The translations under genes were made by a program, and so were the position numbers. Source: Sodalis praecaptivus (lineage in GTDB: Bacteria; Pseudomonadota; Gammaproteobacteria; Enterobacterales; Enterobacteriaceae). Taken from it: a stretch of DNA of 64,000 nt. Location: the NCBI RefSeq assembly GCF_000517425.1, contig NZ_CP006569.1:3462760-3526759 (forward strand), given 5' to 3'. The notes beneath the pieces were generated by a model. The model was given only the letters and a program-made list of their open reading frames with translations, was not told the DNA's origin and made no database searches. The stretch's first letter is position 1. Each line of letters begins with the position of its first letter. Positions 58,417-64,000 of this stretch are shown in pieces.

Positions 58417-58655
58417 CCGCCGCGGGACTCACCCGCACGGGCCGGGCTTTCAGAACATTCCTGTATAAGCGAAGCGACGTCGGCGCTATGGTTTCGCCTC
58501 TTCATGAGGATGAAGGGTAGGGACAGCGTCAGGACGCGGGCAAAGGCGTCGCCCGACCGCCTTCCGGGATGAAGGTCCGGACGGAACCGGAGCCCATACC
58601 CGCACGGCATCAACATCCCTGTGGTCATCAGGCCCGCGGAGCGGGCGCAGGCGGG

Positions 58656-58919
58656 TTATTTGGTCGCGTCCTGCTGTGCGTAAATAAGCAGCGCGTGGCG
58701 GATCATATTCAGCTTGGAGCGGTTGGTCTGCTGACAAAGTTTTTCCAGCGTCTCATACTCATATTGATTGAACGGCACCCGAATCGCTTTATAGTCGCGC
58801 GGGGCTTCTTTATCCGCCTGGCGTTCCGCCGTTTTCACGCCATCTGCCGCCGCGGCAAACTCCTCAATGCGCCGCTCCACGTCCTGTGGAGGGGTTACGA
58901 TCTCTCTGCGTTTAACCAT
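58656..58919 (-). CDS. small ribbon-helix-helix-type partner of ParA
   Basis: 87 residues. The C-terminal half (DYKAIRVPFNQYEYETLEKL, TNRSKLNMIRHALLIYAQQ) reads as a ribbon-helix-helix DNA-binding domain; the N-terminal half is charged and probably flexible. Its ATG overlaps the parA stop by one base (TAATG), so the two are translationally coupled. Expected to bind the centromere and repress the operon, as ParG does with ParF on plasmids (inference). Confidence 0.78.
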   Translation of the reverse strand: MVKRREIVTPPQDVERRIEEFAAAADGVKTAERQADKEAPRDYKAIRVPFNQYEYETLEKLCQQTNRSKLNMIRHALLIYAQQDATK

Positions 58920-59548
58920 TAGATAAGCTCCTTCACCAGGCACTGTAATTCAGCTTTCGCTTTCGAGTTGTTCATTTCCACGACGCCTTTGCCTTCAGAC
59001 ATGCCGTCACGGTAGATTTTGCGATCGCGTATCACCGTCGCCAGCAGCTTAAGCTGCGGGTAATCGCGCAGATAGGCACGGGCTTCGGCGGTTTCATTGA
59101 TGATCGGGTTGGTGGGCGCCATCGTCAGCATCGCCACCGCCCGCAGCGCCGGATTGATGTCCTGCGCCTCGGTGATGATGTCATTCATGCGCGGCAGCGT
59201 GTCCAAATCCGGCTGCGAAGGGCGAAACGGCACCAGAATGATATCCGCCGCCGTCATGCCGGTACGCACCTCGCGGCTGTCGCGACCGGCGGTATCCACC
59301 ACCACATAGTCATAGCGCGCCTTAAGATCCAGCAGCGTTTCGCGGATATTATCGAACTTTTGGATGCTGTGGATCCGATTCAGATCGCCGGCATTATTTC
59401 TGTCGCTTATCCAATTCGACGACGTTCCCTGCCGATCGGCATCTACCAGCACCACGTCCTTTCCCTGTCTGACCAGCTCGCTGGCAATATTGACGCACGT
59501 GGTGGATTTACCGCAGCCCCCTTTTTGGCTGCCGATAAGAATGATCAT
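58919..59548 (-). CDS. parA: ParA-family partition ATPase (ParF-like, type Ib)
   Basis: 209 residues. Deviant Walker A SQKGGCGKSTTCVNIA (residues 7-22), Walker A' VLVDADRQGTSS, Walker B YVVVDTAGRD and PFRPSQPDLDT. Short, without an N-terminal HTH, as in plasmid ParF/type Ib ATPases; chromosomal ParA/Soj would pair with a large ParB. Gammaproteobacterial enterics normally lack a chromosomal ParA, so this looks like plasmid or integrative-element cargo. Preceded by its own promoter. Confidence 0.93.
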   Translation of the reverse strand: MIILIGSQKGGCGKSTTCVNIASELVRQGKDVVLVDADRQGTSSNWISDRNNAGDLNRIHSIQKFDNIRETLLDLKARYDYVVVDTAGRDSREVRTGMTAADIILVPFRPSQPDLDTLPRMNDIITEAQDINPALRAVAMLTMAPTNPIINETAEARAYLRDYPQLKLLATVIRDRKIYRDGMSEGKGVVEMNNSKAKAELQCLVKELI

Positions 59549-59585
59549 TGAACCGCCTTACAATTCCGGTGCTTAAGCGGTACCA

Positions 59586-59614
59586 ATAAAACACTAAATT
59601 TTTCGTATAATCAA
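59586..59614 (-). promoter_or_regulatory. probable promoter of the parA operon
   Basis: Minus strand: -35 TTGATT (59609-59614), 17-base spacer, -10 TTTTAT (59586-59591), about 40 bases before the parA ATG. No obvious direct repeats that would mark the centromere. Confidence 0.5.
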
Positions 59615-59683
59615 CTGCCTTGCGGCCCGACCGGCTTTTTTAGCTAAAAAAAGGGCCACGCGCCGGCGGCGACCGTTTATTTT

Positions 59684-59905
59684 CTAGCGTCCAGACCTCA
59701 ACGCCGTCCCCCCAGCGCGACGGACAGTGCCCCAAAATGCGCTGTGCGGTACAGCTAACGCCCCCGCGCGGGCCGGACGCATTTCTGCCGCGAGGCTCCC
59801 CCTCCGCGCCTGCGTCGTTCCCAGCCGCGAGTCATTGCAAAATGCGACAACCGGCGGGAGAAGTGTAAGCAATGCGAAAAGATTCTCTCCCTTAAGAGTT
59901 TTCAT
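59684..59905 (-). CDS. doubtful small secreted protein
   Basis: 73 residues. A hydrophobic N-terminus (LFALLTLLPPVVAFC) and a strong ribosome binding site (GGAGAAGGGG six bases before ATG) favour a gene. The arginine-rich remainder resembles translated GC-rich noncoding DNA and matches no family I know. Divergent from the RcnB-like gene. Confidence 0.3.
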   Translation of the reverse strand: MKTLKGENLFALLTLLPPVVAFCNDSRLGTTQARRGSLAAEMRPARAGALAVPHSAFWGTVRRAGGTALRSGR

Positions 59906-59997
59906 ATTTCCCCTTCTCCGCCGTTGCTCTATTTTTTCGTCAACGCCGTCCCGTTAGGGGCGAACCGTCATCTCATCAATCCGTCATAGGCGATACT

Positions 59998-60447
59998 ATG
60001 AAAAAAATGAACGTCATGCTGTTTTCGGGCGTGTTGCTGGCTTTGGCCACCGCTCCCTCCTTCGCTCAGGATGAGCAGCCCAACGGCGGCGCTGGCAATG
60101 GCCAACAACAGCGCAAACTTCCCCAACAACAGGGCGGCGGGCAGCAGCAGGGGGGACAGCCCGGCGGCGCGCCGCAAAGCGGCGGTAAAAACCACAATAC
60201 CCCTGCAACACATCAAGCGTCGGCGCAACGCGGGCAGCCGCAAGGGCAGCGTAAGTCAAGCCACGCTTTTCATCAGGGCCATGCGTTACCCCGGCAATAT
60301 CGCGCCAAACAATACCAAGTCGATGATTGGCGCGCGCGTGGGCTCAAAGCCCCGCCGAGCGGCCATCGCTGGGTGCGGGTGAATAATGACTATATCTTGA
60401 TTGCGATAACGACAGGTGTGATCACCTCCATCATCACTCAGCCCTAA
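59998..60447 (+). CDS. RcnB-family periplasmic protein
   Basis: 149 residues: signal peptide MKKMNVMLFSGVLLALATAPSFA split as MKKMNVMLFSG and VLLALATAPSFA, a Gln/Gly-rich low-complexity region (about 26-85) containing HASAQ and several His, then the RcnB domain LPRQYRAKQYQVDDWRARGL and APPSGHRWVRVNNDYILIA. E. coli RcnB (112 residues) modulates Ni/Co efflux in the periplasm. The inserted low-complexity segment makes this protein longer. No rcnA or rcnR is nearby, so a metal role is only inferred. Confidence 0.85.
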   Translation: MKKMNVMLFSGVLLALATAPSFAQDEQPNGGAGNGQQQRKLPQQQGGGQQQGGQPGGAPQSGGKNHNTPATHQASAQRGQPQGQRKSSHAFHQGHALPRQYRAKQYQVDDWRARGLKAPPSGHRWVRVNNDYILIAITTGVITSIITQP

Positions 60448-60777
60448 GGCTATCGCCGTCGGCAGTGCGTTCCGGTCGGCCCTTCCGCCGGCCGGCAATA
60501 GGTAGTGGGGTATTATTTTCGACCGCATAAAATAATATCGGCGTCGTATTTCGTCCAGAATAGTCTGATATTGCGCCAACAACCCAACGTAAGGTTTACG
60601 TTAAAAAAGGAAACAAGCTATGCCTAATATTGGCTAATTGGGCCACCAACCGTGTTGGAAATTAAAATAACGCTGTAAAACCGGCTTTATTTCCATTAAC
60701 GGAAACGCTTTGTTTTTTTGTCAAGGATTTTCGCCGAGCAATACCGGCGGCGATAACGGATGTACAAAAGTTCGTTC
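60448..60777 (+). other. spacer after the rcnB-like gene
   Basis: About 330 bases. It holds a five-codon reading frame MPNIG-stop at 60619-60636 behind AAAAAAGGAAAC, possibly a remnant or leader. Otherwise nothing clear. Confidence 0.35.
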
Positions 60778-60806
60778 CCGGCAAACCAATCGGTTTTGGT
60801 TATAAT
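60778..60806 (+). promoter_or_regulatory. probable promoter of the glycine-rich lipoprotein gene
   Basis: Perfect -10 TATAAT (60801-60806) with a weak -35 CCGGCA (60778-60783), 17 bases apart, 38 bases before the ATG. Confidence 0.5.
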
Positions 60807-60844
60807 GGAAATCGACAAGCAATGAGTAAAAAAAGGAGCCAACA

Positions 60845-61012
60845 ATGCGACGTATCCTGATGTGTCTGGGCATTATCGCGGTGGTGACCTCCCTGAGCGG
60901 TTGCCCGTGGTGGGGCCCTCACGGCGGTCACGGCGGAGGCGGGGGCGGTGGCCCCGGCGGCGGCCACATGAGCGGCGGTGGGGGTCCCGGCGGTGGCGGC
61001 CCTGGCGGTTAA
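60845..61012 (+). CDS. glycine-rich small lipoprotein
   Basis: 55 residues. Signal MRRILMCLGIIAVVTSLSGC ends in the lipobox LSGC (Cys20). The mature part of 36 residues contains 23 glycines plus His, Pro and a CPWWGPH start. Strong AAGGAG six bases before the ATG, TATAAT promoter upstream and terminator downstream mark it as a real transcription unit. Pro at +2 gives no inner-membrane (Asp) retention signal, so outer-membrane sorting is expected. The function is unknown. Lies after an RcnB-like gene that is also Gly/Gln/His-rich. Confidence 0.8.
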   Translation: MRRILMCLGIIAVVTSLSGCPWWGPHGGHGGGGGGGPGGGHMSGGGGPGGGGPGG

Positions 61013-61064
61013 GCCTAAACGACCCTGATGTTACCCGAAAAATACCCGCCGCGACGCGGCATCC

Positions 61065-61091
61065 AAAGCCATGCACAGCATGGCTTTTTTT
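61065..61091 (+). terminator. rho-independent terminator
   Basis: AAAGCCATGC / GCATGGCTTT stem, three-base loop, seven Ts, after the glycine-rich lipoprotein gene. Confidence 0.92.
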
Positions 61092-61272
61092 AAGCCCCGC
61101 ACGACGGCGAGGCAATACATTCCTACCCTTCCTCTTGTTATTTTTTCGCCGCTTCCCCGGGCGGTGTCAAATTTCTCGCGTTAATGTTAACTTAATCCAT
61201 TCCTGGATAGCCTGACAAACATTGCCGCCGGCGGCGGTAGTGTTTGCATTGGCGTTAATGTTAAGGAGAATT

Positions 61273-62070
61273 ATGTCTCAAAAAACTTTCTCGCGGACAA
61301 TGGGCGTGGTTTTGCTGAGCGGCATGCTGGCATTCAGCGCCTCTTCCGGCGCCCACCCAATTAGTCAAATCCGTTTCGCCGTCGACCCAAGTTACCCCCC
61401 GTTTGAATCAAAACAACCCGACGGTAAATTAGTGGGTTTCGATATCGATCTCGGTAATGCGCTTTGCGCGCAATTAAAAGCAAAATGTATCTGGATCGAA
61501 AGCAGCTTCGACAGCATGATCCCCGGATTGAAAGCGCGTAAATTCGATGCCGTGCTCTCCGATATGGGCATTACCGAAGAACGTCGCAAGCAAATCGATT
61601 TCACCCGCCCACTCTACAATACGCCAGTACAACTGGTGGCGGGCAAAGACACTCAGTTACTGCCCACGGCGGCGTCGCTGCAGGGAAAGCGTATCGGCGT
61701 CGAACAGGGCACGGTGCAGGAGCGCTATGCACAGGCCAAATGGCAGCCGCACGGGGTCGAGATTGTCGCCTATGACGATCAGGCGCAGGTGGAATCAGAT
61801 CTGGTCGCCGGACGCATCGATGCCCTGTTCACCGACGGCGCTCAAGCGGAGCTCGGCTTTTTGCGCACGCCCCAGGGCCAACGCTTCGCGTTAATGGGCC
61901 CGCCGGTGCACGATCCCATTATCGGTCCGGGGACCGCCATCGGCTTGCGCAAAGGGTCGACCGAGCTGAAACAGAGCTTGGACCAGGCGTTTGATACGCT
62001 GGTCGAAAACGGGACGTTCAAGCGCATCATGGATAACTACTTTACCACCGATATTTCAGTCCCGCGTTGA
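61273..62070 (+). CDS. periplasmic amino-acid binding protein (SBP_bac_3, ArgT/HisJ type)
   Basis: 265 residues. Signal peptide TMGVVLLSGMLAFSASSGA, then IRFAVDPSYPPFESKQPDGK, LVGFDIDLGNALCAQLKAKC, DSMIPGLKARKFDAVLSDMG and GPGTAIGLRKGSTELK. The paired cysteines of LAO/HisJ proteins (near CAQLKAKC) are present. Binds a basic or polar amino acid or derivative. No permease or ATPase gene follows in the window. Start MSQKTF behind AAGGAGAA. Next gene is an AstE-like deacylase, so the ligand may be an N-acyl amino acid (inference). Confidence 0.9.
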   Translation: MSQKTFSRTMGVVLLSGMLAFSASSGAHPISQIRFAVDPSYPPFESKQPDGKLVGFDIDLGNALCAQLKAKCIWIESSFDSMIPGLKARKFDAVLSDMGITEERRKQIDFTRPLYNTPVQLVAGKDTQLLPTAASLQGKRIGVEQGTVQERYAQAKWQPHGVEIVAYDDQAQVESDLVAGRIDALFTDGAQAELGFLRTPQGQRFALMGPPVHDPIIGPGTAIGLRKGSTELKQSLDQAFDTLVENGTFKRIMDNYFTTDISVPR

Positions 62071-62149
62071 TGCGGCGGTCGGGGCCGCAGGCCGGCCCCG
62101 CTCGTTCGCAAAGAAACGCGGCCTTTACCCTAAGCGGCAATATCAAAGT

Positions 62150-63265
62150 ATGCAAACGATTAAGCACCCGCTGCAAAGCGCCTCTCCCGGCACCGAGCGC
62201 GACATCACCAGCTATCATTTTACCGGCACCACCGATCGGCGGATCTACGTGCAGGCGGCGCTGCACGGCGACGAATTGCCGGGCATGGCGACAGCCTGGT
62301 ACCTTAAACGGCAATTTGCCGCGCTGGAGACCGCCGGCGCGCTGCGCGCCTCGATTACGCTGGTGCCGGTCGCCAACCCTATCGCCCTCGGGCAGTTCAG
62401 CCATGGCAGCCCCCAGGGTCGGTTCGATATGCAATCCGGGCAGGATTTTAACCGTCATTTTCCCGTTTTCGGCGCGGCTATCGCTCGCGAGCTGGAACAT
62501 CAGCTCGGCTGCGACCAAACCCATAATAAAAAGCTAATCCGGCAGGCGCTGCGGCGCCGGTTGTCGGCCGTCACGCCCGCCAACGAGCTCGAGTCTCAGC
62601 GTCTCATTTTACTGCGTTTGGCAAGCGACGCCGATATCATGATCGATTTACATTGCGATTGGGAAGCGGTGCCGCATTTGTATACGGTTCCTGACGCCTG
62701 GCCGGCGTTGGCGCCGTTGGCATGCTATTTGGGCAGTCAAGCACAGTTACTGGCGGAGGTTTCCGACGCCTCTCCGTTTGATGAAGCCTGCTACGAAATC
62801 TGGTCGACGCTGCGCCGCCATTTTGCCGGCCGCTTCCCTATCCCGCTGGGGTTGCTACCGGTCACGCTGGAGCTGCGCGGCGTGCGCGATGTTGATACGG
62901 CGACCGCGCAGACGGATGCGCAGGCAATTATCCAGTTTCTGACGCACCTCGGTGATATCGCGGGCCAGGCAGCCCCACCGCCGGCGCTGGCTTATCCTGC
63001 CACGCCGCTGGCCGGCTGCGAATATTTGAGCGCGCCGATGGCGGGGGTCATCTTACATCAACGCCAGTTGGGCGCGTGGGTACAGCGCGGCGAGGTGATT
63101 GCCGAGATACTTGATCCCCTGTCCGATCGATTAATACCGCTGGCGGCAGGGTTAGACGGCGTGCTCTATGCCCGCCATTGGCTGCGTTTCGCTACCCACG
63201 GTATGCTGGTGGCGCGGATTGCGGGCGCGAAGCCGATACGCTCGGGGGACCTGTTGGTCCCCTGA
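62150..63265 (+). CDS. succinylglutamate desuccinylase/aspartoacylase family protein
   Basis: 371 residues, zinc carboxypeptidase-like deacylase. Zinc ligands in AALHGDELPGMA (His, Glu) and MIDLHCDWEAVP (His), substrate Arg region GQDFNRHFP, and a C-terminal biotinyl/beta-barrel-like domain (YLSAPMAGVILHQRQLGAWV) typical of DoeB-like members. Hydrolyses an N-acyl amino acid. Lies 79 bases after the binding-protein gene. The start MQTIKH has no good ribosome binding site and may depend on coupling. Confidence 0.88.
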   Translation: MQTIKHPLQSASPGTERDITSYHFTGTTDRRIYVQAALHGDELPGMATAWYLKRQFAALETAGALRASITLVPVANPIALGQFSHGSPQGRFDMQSGQDFNRHFPVFGAAIARELEHQLGCDQTHNKKLIRQALRRRLSAVTPANELESQRLILLRLASDADIMIDLHCDWEAVPHLYTVPDAWPALAPLACYLGSQAQLLAEVSDASPFDEACYEIWSTLRRHFAGRFPIPLGLLPVTLELRGVRDVDTATAQTDAQAIIQFLTHLGDIAGQAAPPPALAYPATPLAGCEYLSAPMAGVILHQRQLGAWVQRGEVIAEILDPLSDRLIPLAAGLDGVLYARHWLRFATHGMLVARIAGAKPIRSGDLLVP

Positions 63266-63608
63266 ACCGCCAGACAAGGCGCCCCCCGACACGCAGAGGG
63301 ATCCTTAAGCCGGCAGACGATAGACTCCCCCTGCGCGTTGCGGGTCTTCCTTGTCGGGGGAAATCCCCGATCGGGCGCTGAGCACAGAAGCGGCCGATGA
63401 CAGATGAAATCCTTCGGCGCAATATGAAATCAGCGCGGGGGTATGATTTTTTTCCGCCCTGCTCGCCTGCGCTACCGGTGCAGGTTTCATCGCGCACCGC
63501 GTGCTCTGGGCAACTGAAATTTCGCGCCGCGCCGTGAATTTCACTTGCGAGGTGTGCCATCCTTACCCGCATAATCGAGGTCGAACACATTTATTTACAG
63601 GAGGGGCT
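63266..63608 (+). other. spacer, no gene seen
   Basis: 343 bases. Open frames here show no family features. A strong ribosome binding site (AGGAGGGG) ends it. Confidence 0.4.
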
Positions 63609-63758
63609 ATGACGACGCTACAACCTGTCGGGATTCTGCTTGCGCTGGTGATCATCAGCGTGATTTGTTTTCTGCTGCACCGGCGACAGCGGAAGAATAG
63701 CCAACCCACCTTTAGCCACCCGCGCGCAAAACGGCGTAGCCGTTCAGCGCCCATATGA
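63609..63758 (+). CDS. 49-residue single-pass membrane protein
   Basis: MTTLQPVGILLALVIISVIC begins one clear transmembrane helix (about 6-24), followed by a basic tail (LLHRRQRKNSQPTF, RAKRRSRSAPI) that should stay in the cytoplasm. AGGAGGGG five bases before the ATG is strong. No family recognised. A longer in-frame start lies 36 codons upstream without a ribosome binding site and is rejected. Confidence 0.65.
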   Translation: MTTLQPVGILLALVIISVICFLLHRRQRKNSQPTFSHPRAKRRSRSAPI

Positions 63759-63899
63759 ACGCGTTAAGACAGGTTGATTGACGACTGCACCAGGGGCGTT
63801 AGACCGCCGCAGTTTTTGCCGCACGGCCTTGAGCACCACCCGTCATAATCAGAAGATTGAATAATACTATGTTAGAAAGGCAATCCCTTGCCTCTCATT

Positions 63900-63930
63900 A
63901 CCGCCGCCGATCCCGTCGGCGGTTTTCTTT
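63900..63930 (+). terminator. probable rho-independent terminator
   Basis: ACCGCCG / CGGCGGT arms, ten-base loop, then TTTTCTTT. It may end the small membrane protein transcript. Confidence 0.65.
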
Positions 63931-63972
63931 ATCCCTTTCCGCAGCGGCGCCATCCCTTTCCGCAGCGGCGCC
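63931..63972 (+). repeat. 21-bp direct duplication
   Basis: Two exact copies of 21 bases starting ATCCCTTTCCGCAGCGGCGC, at 63931 and 63952, directly after the terminator. Confidence 0.95.
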
Positions 63973-64000
63973 GCGACAAAGCCCCTACACGTCCGGCTTA

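Noticed and set aside
59549-59700. Plasmid origin or iterons beside parA
   Set aside because: No direct repeats, DnaA-box cluster or rep gene visible, although the gap contains a TTTTTTAGCTAAAAAA palindrome.

Overview
The window is a chromosomal segment of a GC-rich member of the Enterobacterales. Its core is the E. coli '9-minute' neighbourhood in recognisable order: tgt-queA / acpH ... proY-brnQ ... phoR-phoB / sbcD-sbcC / mak ... rdgC / ppnP ... yaiA-aroL ... iraP. Protein similarity recalled for these genes is very close to E. coli, Serratia and Yersinia. The intergenic spaces are unusually long (often 400-700 bases), many non-E. coli genes lie between the core genes, and several spacers carry minisatellite-like repeats. 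A Sodalis-type or other Pectobacteriaceae/Yersiniaceae-like lineage fits this best, but that is an inference and I could not search a database.

Region 1 (1-14.5 kb): queuosine synthesis (tgt cut by the left edge, queA), acpH, an AmpD/AmiD-type amidase convergent with a secreted LD-carboxypeptidase, a 2-Cys peroxiredoxin with an OxyR operator, the proY/brnQ transporters, a MetE-C-like protein, and the phoB-phoR operon, which ends in a PstS-like protein and starts from a Pho box.

Region 2 (14.5-26 kb): sbcDC, mak, a coiled-coil membrane protein, rdgC, ppnP, an IclR regulator, yaiA-aroL.

Region 3 (26-42 kb): mainly accessory. A Rieske-AIF type oxidoreductase, a 30-bp tandem array, yhjX with a pyruvate-regulator-like site, queH, a DUF2076 protein with a CAG13 tract followed by a 15-unit 25-bp array, a second-type EF-G, an extensin-like protein, a comR/bhsA-like divergent pair, an M20 peptidase, mdtJI, an M-box Mg2+ riboswitch controlling an mgtE gene, and iraP.

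Region 4 (42-58 kb): catabolic and regulatory genes. An RpiR regulator, an N-formylglutamate amidohydrolase family enzyme, two dehydrogenases, an AraC regulator, an orphan phage antirepressor (Rha-KilAC) behind a LexA box, a TetR/SoxS-like pair with an operator, and an N-acyl-D-amino-acid utilisation cluster (D-amino acid deaminase-like, D-aminoacylase, RidA, Na+/solute symporter, RpiR regulator) followed by a sugar-porter gene.

Region 5 (58-64 kb): a ParA plus ribbon-helix-helix partition module, an RcnB-like periplasmic protein, a 55-residue glycine-rich lipoprotein, an amino-acid binding protein with an AstE/aspartoacylase-type deacylase, and a 49-residue membrane protein. No rRNA, tRNA, transposase or CRISPR array was seen.
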